64,000 nucleotides of DNA from NCBI RefSeq assembly GCF_002216005.1, contig NZ_NIQC01000006.1, positions 40,842-104,841 of the forward strand. The letters are read 5' to 3'. The DNA is from Natranaerobius trueperi. Lineage in GTDB: Bacteria > Bacillota > Natranaerobiia > Natranaerobiales > Natranaerobiaceae. The notes beneath the pieces are model-generated. The model was not told where the DNA came from. It did not search any database and worked only from the letters and a program-made list of their open reading frames with translations. Each line of letters opens with the position of its first letter. Position 1 is the stretch's first letter. This document shows, in pieces, positions 18,599 to 28,873 of this stretch. The position numbers and the translations under genes are program-made.

Positions 18599-18902
18599 TA
18601 CACATATTTATCAATTATTAGGGTTAGCACGAAAAGCAAAAAAACTTGACATTGGTAGTGAAGATGTGATTGAAGAAGTGAGAAAACAGCATTGTCATTT
18701 TGTTATAGTAACAAAAGATGCTAGTTACAGGACATATAAAACAATTTATAATAAGTGTAATTATTATAATATACCTATTGTATGTTGGAGTACTAAATAT
18801 GAGCTTGCAAATAGCTTAGGTATGACAGAAATCAGTGTTGTTGGAATCACGGATGTTGGATTCGCAAGTAAAATTGCGAAGTTGATAACCGGTGAGGATT
18901 AA
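18591..18902 (+). CDS. ylxQ: L7Ae-family RNA-binding protein YlxQ
   Basis: A 103-residue protein of the ribosomal L7Ae/L30e/Gadd45 fold that binds kink-turn RNAs. Visible features are LLGLARKAKKLDIGSEDVIEEV and the central strand/helix pattern HFVIVTKDASYRTYKTIYNKC, ending with VGITDVGFASKIAKLI. It lies between rnpM and infB as in Bacillus. The exact RNA target is not known. Confidence 0.9.
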   Translation: MNNTHIYQLLGLARKAKKLDIGSEDVIEEVRKQHCHFVIVTKDASYRTYKTIYNKCNYYNIPIVCWSTKYELANSLGMTEISVVGITDVGFASKIAKLITGED

Positions 18903-18962
18903 GTTTTTTAACTTTTAAACTGTTATCAACTGAGGAGGGCATTAAAATGGAGGTGTTGTAAC

Positions 18963-20939
18963 ATGAGTAAGGTTAGAATTTATCAATTAGCAAAAGATTT
19001 AGGTGTGGATAATAAAGAATTAGTTGATACTTTAAATGAACTTGATATTGAAGCAAAAAATCATATGAGTACTATAACTGAAGAAGAAGCAGAAACGGTT
19101 AAGGAACTATTTGTAGATAAAGAGCCAACAGATGAAAAACAAGAGGATTCTGAACAAAAACTTACTGTAGTTCCGCCAGTTACAGTTGGAGAATTAGCTG
19201 AAAAATTAGAAATCGATTCGACATCTATTATTACTAAATTGATTTCTAAAGGTATAATGGCAAGCATAAATCAAAATCTAAACGAACAAATCCTTTCTGA
19301 TTTAGCTAGTGAGTTTGATTTTGTTATAGGAGACGAATCACAAGAAGACGAAGAAGATTCTAATGAAGAGGAAAAAATAATTGAGGAAATACTTAAAGAC
19401 GAACCAAAAGGTGACTCTGCTGAAAGGGCACCAATAGTTACTGTCATGGGACATGTGGACCATGGAAAAACTTCGATTTTAGATGCCATAAGGGAAACTA
19501 AAAGTTTAGAGTCAGAAGCTGGTGGTATAACTCAGCATATCGGGGCTTCAAGAGTTGTTTACAATGATAATACTATTGTATTTTTAGATACACCAGGTCA
19601 TGAGGCCTTCACAGAAATGAGAGCTCGTGGAGCTCATGTTACAGATATATCTATATTAGTTGTAGCTGCAGATGATGGTGTTATGCCACAAACTGTAGAA
19701 GCAATAAACCATGCTAAATCTGCTGATGTACCAATAATTGTTGCTATAAACAAAATGGATAAACCAGAGGCTAACCCAGATAGAGTTAAACAAGAATTGA
19801 CTGAGCATAATCTAGTATCCGAAGAATGGGGAGGAGACACTATTTGTGTTCCAGTTAGTGCGATAAGTAAAGATGGAATTGACGAACTATTAGAAATGGT
19901 AACTTTGGTATCTGAAATGAATGAATTACAAGCATATCCTGAAAACACTGGAAAAGGAACTGTAATAGAAGCTAAATTAGAAAAAGGCAGAGGGCCAGTA
20001 GCTACAGTTTTAGTAGAAGATGGTTCTTTAAATGTCGGGGATGCAGTCTTATGTGGCAATACATTTGGAAATGTACGGGCTATGGTTAGTGATATTGGAA
20101 AACGAATAAATAAAGCCACTCCTGTTACTCCAGTAGAAATCTTAGGTTTAGAAGATATACCAAATGCAGGTGATACATTCCAGGTTGTACCAGATGAAAA
20201 ACAAGCACGACAGATTGCTGAACAAAAGAAAGAAAAAGAACGAGAAGAAAAATTAAGAAAGAATCAAGCTGTTTCACTTGACAACTTTTTTGAGCAAATG
20301 CAAGAGGGCGAACACAAAGAGTTAAATATTATACTTAAAGGTGATGTTCGAGGGTCAGTTGAAGCTTTAAAAGAAAGCTTATTAAAGTTAAATGACAACG
20401 AATATGGAATAAAAGTAAAAGTTGTACACGCTGGAGTAGGTACTATCTCTGAAAGTGATATCATGCTTGCTGTAGCTTCAAATGCAATCATAATTGGTTT
20501 TAATGTTAGACCAGAAAATAATGCTAAAAAAGCCGCAGAACAAGAAAACATAGATATGCGTATGTATCGAGTAATATATGAAGCTATTGAAGATGTGAAA
20601 GCGGCAATGTCAGGACTTTTAGATCCTGAATATAAAGAAGTGGTTCTTGGGCAAGTTGAAGTTAGGCAATTATTTAAGGTGTCTAGAATAGGAACTATTG
20701 CAGGATGTTATGTTACAAACGGACACGTTAAAAATGACTCATATATTCGAGTTATTAGAGATGGAAAAGTTATTCATGAAGGTGAAATAAGAACCTTAAA
20801 GCGATTTAAAGAGGATGTTAAAGAAGTACAACAAGGATATGAATGCGGTATACTTTTAGAGAAGTTTAATGATCTAAAAGAAGGAGATATCTTTGAAGCT
20901 TATAACTATGAAGAATTAAAACCTAAAGTTGTAGAATAA
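18963..20939 (+). CDS. infB: translation initiation factor IF-2
   Basis: A 658-residue GTPase that brings initiator tRNA to the 30S subunit. Two short IF2-N domains (about 1-55 and 75-125) flank an acidic linker. The G domain has [16 protein letters not shown] (G1), GGITQHIGA (G2), [15 protein letters not shown] (G3), [11 protein letters not shown] (G4) and [11 protein letters not shown] (G5). Domains II-IV and the C-terminal fMet-tRNA binding domain are complete. ATG start after GGAGGTG. Confidence 0.97.
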   Translation: MSKVRIYQLAKDLGVDNKELVDTLNELDIEAKNHMSTITEEEAETVKELFVDKEPTDEKQEDSEQKLTVVPPVTVGELAEKLEIDSTSIITKLISKGIMASINQNLNEQILSDLASEFDFVIGDESQEDEEDSNEEEKIIEEILKDEPKGDSAERAPIVTVMGHVDHGKTSILDAIRETKSLESEAGGITQHIGASRVVYNDNTIVFLDTPGHEAFTEMRARGAHVTDISILVVAADDGVMPQTVEAINHAKSADVPIIVAINKMDKPEANPDRVKQELTEHNLVSEEWGGDTICVPVSAISKDGIDELLEMVTLVSEMNELQAYPENTGKGTVIEAKLEKGRGPVATVLVEDGSLNVGDAVLCGNTFGNVRAMVSDIGKRINKATPVTPVEILGLEDIPNAGDTFQVVPDEKQARQIAEQKKEKEREEKLRKNQAVSLDNFFEQMQEGEHKELNIILKGDVRGSVEALKESLLKLNDNEYGIKVKVVHAGVGTISESDIMLAVASNAIIIGFNVRPENNAKKAAEQENIDMRMYRVIYEAIEDVKAAMSGLLDPEYKEVVLGQVEVRQLFKVSRIGTIAGCYVTNGHVKNDSYIRVIRDGKVIHEGEIRTLKRFKEDVKEVQQGYECGILLEKFNDLKEGDIFEAYNYEELKPKVVE

Positions 20940-20970
20940 TAAGAAAAAACTTGTTTGGATGGTGAGGTCA

Positions 20971-21339
20971 ATGAATGGTTCAAGAAGAGAACGTATTCAA
21001 GGAGAAATTAAAAAGATAATTAGTGATATTTTACAACGAGAAATTAAAGACCCATCAGTTGGTTTTGTTACTGTTACTTCAGTAGAATTATCTGGAGATT
21101 TAAGACATGCTAAAGTTTTTGTGAGTATTTTTGATGATAAAGAAAAGCAAGCAGAATCATTACACGCTTTAGAAAAAGCAACAGGTTTTGTTAGATCTGA
21201 ACTTGGTAAGCGAATCAGGTTAAGGCATGTTCCAGAACTTGTTTTTAAATTTGATGAGTCAATAGAGCATGGTGATCATATTAATAAGTTGCTAAAACAG
21301 TTACATGAAAATGAGGATGAAGATAAAGATGAAAGATAA
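20971..21339 (+). CDS. rbfA: ribosome-binding factor A
   Basis: A KH-fold protein of about 122 residues needed for 16S rRNA 5' end maturation and cold adaptation. It shows RRERIQGEIKKIISDILQREIKDP, VTVTSVELSGDLRHAKVFVSI and RLRHVPELVFKFDESIEHG. The ATG at 20971 after GGTGAGG is chosen over an in-frame ATG at 20959. The end overlaps nrnA. Confidence 0.94.
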   Translation: MNGSRRERIQGEIKKIISDILQREIKDPSVGFVTVTSVELSGDLRHAKVFVSIFDDKEKQAESLHALEKATGFVRSELGKRIRLRHVPELVFKFDESIEHGDHINKLLKQLHENEDEDKDER

Positions 21340-22321
21340 GGATAATTTCATTCAAAAATTTCAATCATTTATCAGTGAATATCAAAGTTTTGTCATTACT
21401 TGCCATGAAAATGCTGATGGTGATGCTCTTGGCTCTTCTAATGCCCTAGCCCTCTTTCTTGAGGCATTAGGTAAAGAAGTCCTTATGATCTATCCTGAAA
21501 GTATTTCAAGTAAGTTAGATTTTTTACCTAAACCCAAAAGAGTACATGAATATACTAACGGATATTTAGAAAATGTTTCAGCAGAAGGTGTTTTAGTAGT
21601 GGATTCTAGCTCATATGATAGAGTATCTAGAGTTTTGGATGATGTTGAATACTATCAATTATTAAGTATTGATCATCATCCAACTAATACTGAATTTGCA
21701 GATATAAATATAGTGGATGAAACAATGTCTTCAACTTGTGAATTAGTTTATTCTATCCTTAAAGAATTAGACAATCCAATAACTAAAGATATTGCTAAAA
21801 ATTTATATACTGGGATTTTTACTGATACGGGTTCTTTTAATTACGAGAATGTATCACAATTTACTTTTGAAGTCGTTAAGGAGTTAGTCGAGTATGATGT
21901 GAAACCTCACTTAATCGCCCGTGAGATTAATGAAAATATGTCTTTAAACTTATTTTATTTTACTAGAGAAGTATTGAATAATTTAAAGCTTGATGCAGAT
22001 AATCGAATAGCTTGGATAAAATGTGAAAGAGAACTTTTAGGTAAATATAATTTAAACGATAATGAAATTGATGGGCTAATTAATTATGCTAAAAAATTAC
22101 AACCAGTGGAATTTGCAATTTTATTTAGAGAGACCGAAGATGGCAATACTAAAGTTGGATTAAGGTCTAAAACAAAGGATGTTTCTAAAATAGCTTTTGA
22201 ATTTGGTGGTGGAGGCCATAATAGAGCTGCGGGTTGTTTGATCGAAAAAGACATTGAAAATGCAAAAGAACAAGTTTTACAAAGACTTAAAGATGAGTTG
22301 AAGCATAAACGGTCTGATTAG
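21329..22321 (+). CDS. nrnA: DHH/DHHA1 phosphoesterase (NrnA-type nanoRNase/pAp phosphatase)
   Basis: A DHH-family phosphoesterase of about 330 residues that degrades nanoRNAs and/or 3'-phosphoadenosine 5'-phosphate with Mn2+. Motifs are HENADGDALGSSNAL, VVDSSS, IDHHPTN and TDTGSFNY, with the DHHA1 domain ending GGGGHNRAAGC. The start is uncertain: in-frame ATGs lie at 21305, 21311, 21317 and 21329, all overlapping rbfA with weak ribosome sites. The gene order rbfA-nrnA-truB is common in clostridia. Confidence 0.9.
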   Translation: MKDKDNFIQKFQSFISEYQSFVITCHENADGDALGSSNALALFLEALGKEVLMIYPESISSKLDFLPKPKRVHEYTNGYLENVSAEGVLVVDSSSYDRVSRVLDDVEYYQLLSIDHHPTNTEFADINIVDETMSSTCELVYSILKELDNPITKDIAKNLYTGIFTDTGSFNYENVSQFTFEVVKELVEYDVKPHLIAREINENMSLNLFYFTREVLNNLKLDADNRIAWIKCERELLGKYNLNDNEIDGLINYAKKLQPVEFAILFRETEDGNTKVGLRSKTKDVSKIAFEFGGGGHNRAAGCLIEKDIENAKEQVLQRLKDELKHKRSD

Positions 22322-22342
22322 GGTATGAAGGAGAGATTTATC

Positions 22343-23233
22343 ATGAATGGCTTTTTAAATATTTTGAAACCACCAGGAATGACATCACATGATGTTGTTA
22401 GTCATGTTAGAAAGTCATTTAAAATAAAAAAAGTTGGTCATTTAGGTACTTTAGATCCAGGTGCTGCTGGAGTACTACCCATTGCAATAGGTAGAGCTAC
22501 TAAGTTTGCTGAGTATATTATTAATCAAGAAAAGAAATATCGATTTGAACTAATCCTAGGAGAAACGACAGATACTTTAGATGCTCAAGGAGTTGTTACA
22601 AATCAATCTGAAGTAACTCAAGAACATATTAATAATTTAATAGAAAATTTCAGTGAGTTAACTGGAGAGATTTCTCAGGTACCCCCTATGTATTCAGCTA
22701 TAAAACAAAAGGGAAAAAAATTATATGAGTTAGCAAGAGAAGGACAAGAGGTAGAACGTCCTGCCAGACAAATTAAAATATATTCTCTCACCCTAATCGA
22801 TCACTATGTTTTTAAAGGTAAAACACGCTTTTTATTTGAAGTTAATTGTTCAAAAGGCACTTATATAAGAACCTTAGGGCATGATTTAGCTAAACTTTCG
22901 GGTTGTGGTGAGGGTCATGTATCGTTTCTTTTACGTAGTAAGTCAGGAGATTTTGATTTAAATTCAAGTATTTCTTTAGAAACACTTATTAAAAAAAGTG
23001 AAGAGTTACAATCATTGATTCAACCAATAGATATACCTTTAAATGATTTCCCGTCTTTAGTGATTTCAGATGATAAAGAAATTCGTAAATTTAGAAATGG
23101 TAATGTTTCATTTGTTTCAAATCATCATACCAAAAATGAGACTTTACGTGTTTATAACTCACAGAATGATTTTTTAGGATTAGGAAAAGTTATTTCTAAT
23201 AATAAAGTGAAACCAGAAAAGGTTATTAATTAA
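22343..23233 (+). CDS. truB: tRNA pseudouridine-55 synthase TruB
   Basis: An enzyme of about 296 residues that makes pseudouridine 55 in the tRNA T loop. The catalytic Asp lies in VGHLGTLDPGAAGVLPIAIGRATK. Other TruB blocks are PPMYSAIKQKGKKLYELAREG and CSKGTYIRTLGHDL. The ATG at 22343 after AAGGAGAG is preferred over an in-frame ATG at 22325. Next to ribF as in most bacteria. Confidence 0.95.
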   Translation: MNGFLNILKPPGMTSHDVVSHVRKSFKIKKVGHLGTLDPGAAGVLPIAIGRATKFAEYIINQEKKYRFELILGETTDTLDAQGVVTNQSEVTQEHINNLIENFSELTGEISQVPPMYSAIKQKGKKLYELAREGQEVERPARQIKIYSLTLIDHYVFKGKTRFLFEVNCSKGTYIRTLGHDLAKLSGCGEGHVSFLLRSKSGDFDLNSSISLETLIKKSEELQSLIQPIDIPLNDFPSLVISDDKEIRKFRNGNVSFVSNHHTKNETLRVYNSQNDFLGLGKVISNNKVKPEKVIN

Positions 23234-23251
23234 ATTAGCTAGGTGATAACA

Positions 23252-24178
23252 TTGAGGATAATGAAAGCTAACGAGTTACAAAAATGGTTGCCACAAAACC
23301 GAAATATCTGGCTCAGCTTAGGTAATTTCGATGGTGTTCATATAGCACATCAAAAATTATTAAAAGATACTGTACTTAATGCAGAAAAATATAATTGTAT
23401 CCCAGGTGTTTTACTTTTAGAACCACACCCAGAAATAAAATTTTTTAACAAAAAAAACTTTTTATTAACTACTATGGAAGAAAAAGTCCAAAAAATATCC
23501 GAAATAGGAGTAGAGCTTGGAATATTAAAAGTATTTGATAATGAATTTGCAAAAATAACCCCACAAAAATTTGTTTCATGGTTAAAGCATGATCTTCAAG
23601 TAAAAGGTGTTTCTGTTGGATTTGATTATAGTTTTGGTTATAGAGGTTTAGGTTCTTCAAGTGATCTTAAATATTTTGGTGAGAGCTGTGGGTTAGAAGT
23701 TTCTATTATAGAATCGATTAAAGTTGAGAATAATACAGTAGTGAGTAGTAATTTATGTAGAACGTATATTGAAGAAGGTAAAATAGAAAAAGCAAATAAA
23801 ATGCTTTCATCACCTTATAGTATACGTGGGCAAGTTATGAAAGGGGACGGAAGGGGTAGAAACCTAGGATTTCCTACAGCAAATATTGAAATACCAGTAG
23901 AAAAAGTCATACCGAAAAAAGGGGTTTATTTAGTAAGGGTAAACTTTGAAGATGCAACCAGTTGGGGTATTTGTAACGTTGGAAATAAGCCTACTTTTGA
24001 CGGTAAAAATGTAGTAGCAGAAACTTATATTTTTGATTGTCAAAGAGATTTGTATAATCTTGAAATAGAGGTAGAGTTTTTTAATTTTATACGTGAAGAG
24101 AAAAAATTTCATAGTGCACAATCACTTACACATCAGTTAAATAAAGATTTAAATTATGCTCGTTCACTTCTTTCATGA
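23252..24178 (+). CDS. ribF: bifunctional riboflavin kinase/FAD synthetase
   Basis: A two-domain enzyme of about 308 residues making FMN and FAD. The N-terminal adenylyltransferase domain has LGNFDGVHIAHQKLL and SVGFDYSFGYRGLG. The C-terminal kinase domain has VMKGDGRGRNLGFPTANIE and GVYLVRV. The start is probably the TTG at 23252 just after AGGTGAT; GTG 23243 and ATG 23261 are alternatives. Confidence 0.93.
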   Translation: MRIMKANELQKWLPQNRNIWLSLGNFDGVHIAHQKLLKDTVLNAEKYNCIPGVLLLEPHPEIKFFNKKNFLLTTMEEKVQKISEIGVELGILKVFDNEFAKITPQKFVSWLKHDLQVKGVSVGFDYSFGYRGLGSSSDLKYFGESCGLEVSIIESIKVENNTVVSSNLCRTYIEEGKIEKANKMLSSPYSIRGQVMKGDGRGRNLGFPTANIEIPVEKVIPKKGVYLVRVNFEDATSWGICNVGNKPTFDGKNVVAETYIFDCQRDLYNLEIEVEFFNFIREEKKFHSAQSLTHQLNKDLNYARSLLS

Positions 24179-24195
24179 ATTATATTTAGTTAAAC

Positions 24196-24224
24196 TTTAC
24201 ATTAAAAAATGTATGTGTTAAAAT
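24196..24224 (+). promoter_or_regulatory. sigma-A type promoter for rpsO
   Basis: TTTACA (24196-24201) and TAAAAT (24219-24224) are separated by 17 bases, between ribF and rpsO. Confidence 0.7.
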
Positions 24225-24235
24225 TTAAAAAGCAA

Positions 24236-24281
24236 CCAAATGCTCAGAATAACGTTCCTCCGGCGTATTCTTGGCTTTTGG
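24236..24281 (+). promoter_or_regulatory. structured rpsO leader (candidate S15 regulatory RNA)
   Basis: An imperfect long hairpin pairs CCAAATGCTCAGAATAACG with CGTATTCTTGGCTTTTGG around a TTCCTCCGG loop, just upstream of the rpsO ribosome site. S15 is known to control its own gene through leader RNAs in several bacteria. That this one binds S15 is inferred from position only. Confidence 0.5.
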
Positions 24282-24309
24282 GGGTAAAATTATATGGAGG
24301 TGAAATAAA

Positions 24310-24579
24310 ATGGCACTAAACAAAGAACAGAAACAAGGAATCATTGAGAAGTACAAGCTTCATGACCATGATACTGGTTCTCCTGAAGTACAAATTGCAA
24401 TCTTAACTGAAAAGATTCAGCACTTGAATGAGCACTTGAAGATTCATAAACAAGATCATCATTCTCGTAGAGGACTATTGAAAATGGTTGGTAAGCGAAA
24501 AGGTCTGTTAAATTACTTAAAAGGTAAATCAGCTGACCGATATCTGGAAATTATTAAAAAACTAGGATTAAGAAAGTAA
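24310..24579 (+). CDS. rpsO: 30S ribosomal protein S15
   Basis: An 89-residue primary 16S rRNA-binding protein with the S15 signature blocks [35 protein letters not shown] and the C-terminal LGLRK. ATG start after GGAGGTG. It has its own promoter, leader and terminator and sits before pnp, the standard arrangement. Confidence 0.97.
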   Translation: MALNKEQKQGIIEKYKLHDHDTGSPEVQIAILTEKIQHLNEHLKIHKQDHHSRRGLLKMVGKRKGLLNYLKGKSADRYLEIIKKLGLRK

Positions 24580-24592
24580 ATTGGATTATACT

Positions 24593-24617
24593 AAGCGGGG
24601 GAGACCCCGCTTTTCTT
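24593..24617 (+). terminator. intrinsic terminator after rpsO
   Basis: The 8-bp stem AAGCGGGG/CCCCGCTT with a GAGA tetraloop is followed by a TTTCTTT tract. Confidence 0.85.
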
Positions 24618-24661
24618 TAAATTTAGAATTTTTAGTAATAATTGAATAAGGAGGTAAATGT

Positions 24662-26797
24662 ATGGTAACAGTTTCAGAGAATATTGCAGGTAAAGAACTA
24701 TCTATAGAAACTGGTAAACTAGCAAAACAGGCTAATGGCGCTGTGAAGGTTACATACGGTAATACAGTGGTTTTAGTAACAGCAACTGCTTCTAAAGAAC
24801 CCAAGGAAGAGCTTGACTTTTTTCCATTAACAGTTGACTATGAAGAGCGGTTATATGCAGTAGGTAAGATTCCGGGTGGGTTTATAAAACGTGAAGGAAA
24901 ACCAACAGAAAAGGCTACTCTCACTGCTCGATTAACTGATAGACCTATAAGACCATTATTTCCTGATGGCTTTAGAAATCCAGTCCATGTTGTGTCAACG
25001 GTGTTAAGTGTCGATCAAAATTGCCCCCCAGAAGTAGCTAGTATTATAGGAGCTTCTGCAGCACTTTCAATTTCAGATATTCCTTTTGATGGACCTATTG
25101 CTTCTGTAATGGTAGGAAAAACTCAACAAGATGGTTTAGTAGTTTTACCTGATGTTGATCAGATGGAAAATGGAGACCTTGATTTAATAGTAGCGGGAAC
25201 TAAGGATGCTATTATGATGGTGGAAGCTGGCGCAAATGAAGTCCCTGAAAATGAAATGTTAGAAGCTATTATGACAGGTCATGAAACTATCAAAAAGATC
25301 ATTGCTATGCAAGAGAAATTAGTAGCAGAAGTTGGTCAAGAAAAAATGGAAGTAAAACTAGATTTACCTAGTGAAGAGTTGGTTACAGAGGTTGAAAATC
25401 TGGCTATTGATAATCTTAAAGAAGCTTTAAAGATCTTTGATAAACAAGAACGAGAAGATGCTATTGATGAAACAAGAAAAGAAGCTATTAAAAGTATGCT
25501 AGAAAAATATAACACGGATGATTCTGATCCAGAAGAACACGTTCAAGAGAAACATTTGAAAGCTGCTTTTGAAAAACTACTTAAACGTGAGATGCGATCA
25601 AAGATATTAAATGAAAATGTTAGAGTTGATGGAAGAAAACAAAATGAAATTCGACCTATTTCGTCTGAAGTGAATTTATTACCTAATACACATGGTTCCG
25701 GACTCTTCACTCGTGGTCAAACTCAAGTTTTAAATGTATGTACATTAGGAGCATTAGGTGATGTACAAATAATTGATGGCCTGGGAATGGAAGAGTCTAA
25801 ACGTTATATGCATCACTACAATTTTCCACCATATAGTGTTGGAGAAGCTGGTTTTATGAGAGGTCCGAGTAGGAGAGAAATTGGTCATGGTGCTTTAGCA
25901 GAGAGAGCTGTTAAACCTATGATACCTTCCGAGAAAGAATTCCCGTACACTATTAGATTAGTTAGTGAAGTTCTTGAATCAAATGGTTCTACTTCTATGG
26001 GAAGTGTTTGTGCTAGCTCCTTATCATTAATGGATGCTGGAGTACCAATTAAAAAACCGGTTTCTGGTATAGCTATGGGTCTAATTAAAGAAGGAGAAAA
26101 CTTAGCTATTCTTAGTGATATTCAAGGTATCGAGGATTTTCTCGGTGATATGGACTTTAAAGTTGCAGGAACAGAAGATGGGATCACAGCACTACAGATG
26201 GATATAAAAATTACAGGTATCGATCGTGAAATCTTATCTAAAGCAATAAACCATGGTAAAGATGGCTATCTACATATACTTAACTTTATGAAAGAAGCTA
26301 TTAGTGAACCAAGGGCTGAACTTTCATCACTTGCACCAAGGGTGATAACTAAGCAAATCGATCCTGAAAAAATTAGAGATGTAATTGGTCCGGGTGGAAA
26401 GATGATCAATAAAATTATTGATGAAACCGGAGTTAAGATTGATATTGAATCTGATGGTAAAATATTGATCTCAGCTTCAGATTCGGAACAGGCAGAAGAA
26501 GCTATTAAAACTATCGACAAATTAATTCAGGAACCTGAACCTGGAGATATTTACTTAGGTAAAGTGAAAAGAACTGAAAAATATGGTGCTTTTGTAGAAA
26601 TATTACCTGGTAAAGAGGGGTTAGTTCACATTTCCGAATTAGCTGAAGAACGAGTAGGTAAAACTGAAGATGTAGTAAAAGTTGGAGATGAGATTATGGT
26701 CAAAGTTGTTAAGATCGATGAAAAAGGGAGATTAAATCTGTCTCGTAAAAAAGCTCTTAATGACTCAACTGAGGAAAATGATAAAAATAAGTTATAG
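24662..26797 (+). CDS. pnp: polyribonucleotide nucleotidyltransferase (PNPase)
   Basis: A 711-residue phosphorolytic 3'-5' exoribonuclease. Two RNase PH domains flank an all-helical linker. The second PH domain carries [15 protein letters not shown] and the VASGNG-like [23 protein letters not shown] block with [34 protein letters not shown] domain ([23 protein letters not shown]) and an S1 domain ([26 protein letters not shown]) end the protein. Full length. ATG start after AAGGAGG. Confidence 0.97.
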   Translation: MVTVSENIAGKELSIETGKLAKQANGAVKVTYGNTVVLVTATASKEPKEELDFFPLTVDYEERLYAVGKIPGGFIKREGKPTEKATLTARLTDRPIRPLFPDGFRNPVHVVSTVLSVDQNCPPEVASIIGASAALSISDIPFDGPIASVMVGKTQQDGLVVLPDVDQMENGDLDLIVAGTKDAIMMVEAGANEVPENEMLEAIMTGHETIKKIIAMQEKLVAEVGQEKMEVKLDLPSEELVTEVENLAIDNLKEALKIFDKQEREDAIDETRKEAIKSMLEKYNTDDSDPEEHVQEKHLKAAFEKLLKREMRSKILNENVRVDGRKQNEIRPISSEVNLLPNTHGSGLFTRGQTQVLNVCTLGALGDVQIIDGLGMEESKRYMHHYNFPPYSVGEAGFMRGPSRREIGHGALAERAVKPMIPSEKEFPYTIRLVSEVLESNGSTSMGSVCASSLSLMDAGVPIKKPVSGIAMGLIKEGENLAILSDIQGIEDFLGDMDFKVAGTEDGITALQMDIKITGIDREILSKAINHGKDGYLHILNFMKEAISEPRAELSSLAPRVITKQIDPEKIRDVIGPGGKMINKIIDETGVKIDIESDGKILISASDSEQAEEAIKTIDKLIQEPEPGDIYLGKVKRTEKYGAFVEILPGKEGLVHISELAEERVGKTEDVVKVGDEIMVKVVKIDEKGRLNLSRKKALNDSTEENDKNKL

Positions 26798-26800
26798 AGA

Positions 26801-26830
26801 ACATAAACCCTGAGGGTTTATGTTTTTTTT
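26801..26830 (+). terminator. intrinsic terminator after pnp
   Basis: The perfect 10-bp stem ACATAAACCC/GGGTTTATGT with a 3-base loop is followed by a run of eight T residues. Confidence 0.85.
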
Positions 26831-26892
26831 ATTTCTTAAAGTTTTTTGACATATTCTTTACTCTTAGAAACATAGTATTGAATAAACAATAA

Positions 26893-26917
26893 TGCCCACT
26901 TTTTAGTGGGTATTTTT
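26893..26917 (+). terminator. terminator-like hairpin upstream of the NodB-like gene
   Basis: The stem TGCCCACT/AGTGGGTA is followed by a TTTTT run, about 20 bases before the next start codon. It sits after the pnp terminator, so it could be an attenuator of the ylxY-type gene. A TTGACA at about 26847 lacks a convincing -10 partner. Confidence 0.55.
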
Positions 26918-26935
26918 AGTGGGGGTAGGTAAAAT

Positions 26936-27934
26936 ATGTCGATTTCATTTCATTCATTTGGGTTAAAGAAAATGTCTATTTTAAGTGTGATTATTTTAAT
27001 ATTAGTTGTTATTGCTTTTTTATTAATAGCTAATTTTAATGACGATTCTACTCAACAAAAAAATATATCAGAGGATCGAGTGAAGTTCATGGAACGCGAC
27101 TTAGGGCAAAAAGAAGTGACAGAAATAATAGAAATTGTAAAAGAGTATGAAAGCAAATTATATCAAAAACCTCAAGATACTTACCTTGATCCAGTTTCAA
27201 AGGGTGTTATACCAGGATTAGCTGGAAAAGAGCTTGATGTCGACACAACTGTTTCAAAGATATTAAACGCAGAACAAGGTGAACATGTTGAACCAGAATA
27301 TAATAAAATACCTCCTGAAAAGACAATAGAAGATTATCCAGCTGCACCAATTTACCAAGGTAATCCAGAGAAAAAAGAAGCTGCGTTTATTTGTAATGTT
27401 GCTTGGGGAACTGAATATATTGATTCAATGTTAAAAGTTTTAAAAGACCATCAGGTTGAAATATCTTTTTTTCTTGAGGGTAGATGGGCTAACAATAACC
27501 AAGATGAAGTTATAGAAATCTATGCTGATGGCCATGAACTTGAAAATCATGCCTATAGTCATTACTTAATGAGTGAAATTGATCGAAAAACTATAAGAGA
27601 AGAAATTACACAAACTAATGAAGTTATCGAGGAAATAGTAGAAGAAAAACCCAAGTTATTTGGTCCTCCTGCGGGAGATTTTGATGATGATGTTTTAGAA
27701 GAAGCGAGTAAATTAGATATGAGAACAATACTATGGAGTCTAGATACAGTTGACTGGACTGAACCTGGTGTTAATTACATGGTTGATAAGATAGTGGATA
27801 ATATACATCCTGGAGCTTTGATCTTAATACATCCTACAGAAGATACTATCAAAGCAGTCGATCAGATTATTACTGAGTTGAACGAGAAAGGTTACGAGAT
27901 TGTTACCGTATCAGAATTAATATCTGAGTACTAA
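26936..27934 (+). CDS. ylxY: YlxY-like polysaccharide deacetylase homologue with degenerate active site
   Basis: A 332-residue protein with an N-terminal signal anchor (about residues 14-35) and a C-terminal NodB-fold domain (about 145-325). The first catalytic motif, normally TFDDG, reads CNVAWG, so the metal-binding and catalytic aspartates are missing. The second motif is kept in part (ENHAYSHY). FFLEGRWA and GALILIHP are also visible. The same NVAWG replacement is found in B. subtilis YlxY as I recall it, and the gene lies directly after pnp as ylxY does. It is probably extracellular and linked to the envelope or sporulation. Loss of the canonical Asp suggests binding or non-canonical chemistry rather than ordinary deacetylation. 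Confidence 0.82.
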   Translation: MSISFHSFGLKKMSILSVIILILVVIAFLLIANFNDDSTQQKNISEDRVKFMERDLGQKEVTEIIEIVKEYESKLYQKPQDTYLDPVSKGVIPGLAGKELDVDTTVSKILNAEQGEHVEPEYNKIPPEKTIEDYPAAPIYQGNPEKKEAAFICNVAWGTEYIDSMLKVLKDHQVEISFFLEGRWANNNQDEVIEIYADGHELENHAYSHYLMSEIDRKTIREEITQTNEVIEEIVEEKPKLFGPPAGDFDDDVLEEASKLDMRTILWSLDTVDWTEPGVNYMVDKIVDNIHPGALILIHPTEDTIKAVDQIITELNEKGYEIVTVSELISEY

Positions 27935-27954
27935 TAGAAAAGGGAGGTCCTGTT

Positions 27955-28830
27955 ATGTCAGGTAAAAATCCCTTCAAAAAGCCGTCTATATTATTGATAT
28001 TAGTACTACTTGTTTTTGTAATTATTCAAGTTAACTTTGATGTTATAGATATGGTTAAAAGATATTTTTATGGAGTTGAAAAGAATGTTATTATAGAAGG
28101 GTATAATATTGAAAGATGGTATGAGCATGAGGTGAAAGATTTAGTAGAAAAATCAGCTGATGAAAAAGATCAACCCTATAAAAATGCGAAGCTTGATCCA
28201 GAGACTGGTGAAATCCAACCAGAAAAACAAGGTAGAAAAGTTCTTGTAAATAAAACTGTTAAAAAGATAATGGAATCTCCTTCAGATACTGAGCAAGAGT
28301 TAATATATATGCCTTTATATCCTCAAATAACAGAAGAAATGTTAAAATCAATCTACAAACCAATCGGTGAGTTTTCAACGGGTCTGTTAGATAATCATGA
28401 GGGCAGGAACACAAATATAGAACTTGCAACTAAAGATATAAATAATACTATTGTTTTTCCTGGGCAAATTTTTTCTTTTAATCAGGAAACATTACCTAGA
28501 ACTTGGGAAAGAGGGTATAGATTTGCACCTATTATAGTTGGAAATGCTGTTGTAGATGGTATAGGAGGAGGTGTATGTCAAGTATCTTCAACCTTATATA
28601 ATGCTGTATTAAATGCAGATCTAGAAGTAATAGAAAGACATCCTCATGGTGAACCTGTGGATTATGTACCACCTGGAAGAGATGCAACAATTGCTGGAGA
28701 TTATCTTGATTTAAAATTTAAAAATAACACGAAAAATCTCGTTTTGATTACAGGTGATGTGACAGGTGGGATAGTGAACATAAGTATTTATGCATCTGAT
28801 GAACCACTTGCTTTTCAATTATATAAATAA
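27955..28830 (+). CDS. VanW-family protein, membrane-anchored
   Basis: A 291-residue protein with one N-terminal transmembrane segment (about residues 11-30) and a VanW domain in the C-terminal half. That domain shows PGQIFSFNQETLPRTWERGYRFAPIIVGN, the GGGVCQVSSTLYNAVLNADL block and ERHPHGEPVDYVPPGRDATI. VanW proteins accompany some vancomycin-resistance and spore envelope loci; their biochemical activity is unknown. It lies 20 bases after the NodB-like gene, so the two are probably cotranscribed. ATG start after GGGAGG. Confidence 0.87.
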   Translation: MSGKNPFKKPSILLILVLLVFVIIQVNFDVIDMVKRYFYGVEKNVIIEGYNIERWYEHEVKDLVEKSADEKDQPYKNAKLDPETGEIQPEKQGRKVLVNKTVKKIMESPSDTEQELIYMPLYPQITEEMLKSIYKPIGEFSTGLLDNHEGRNTNIELATKDINNTIVFPGQIFSFNQETLPRTWERGYRFAPIIVGNAVVDGIGGGVCQVSSTLYNAVLNADLEVIERHPHGEPVDYVPPGRDATIAGDYLDLKFKNNTKNLVLITGDVTGGIVNISIYASDEPLAFQLYK

Positions 28831-28873
28831 TACAATCTATTTGTAATTAAGTATTCAATAAGGAGGAAAATAG

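Noticed and set aside
19634..20119. 161-codon open frame on the minus strand
   Set aside because: Lies wholly inside infB in antisense, has no ribosome site, and its composition mirrors the coding strand.
26845..26880. TTGACA upstream of the NodB-like gene as a sigma-A promoter
   Set aside because: No -10 box of reasonable quality lies 16-18 bases downstream.
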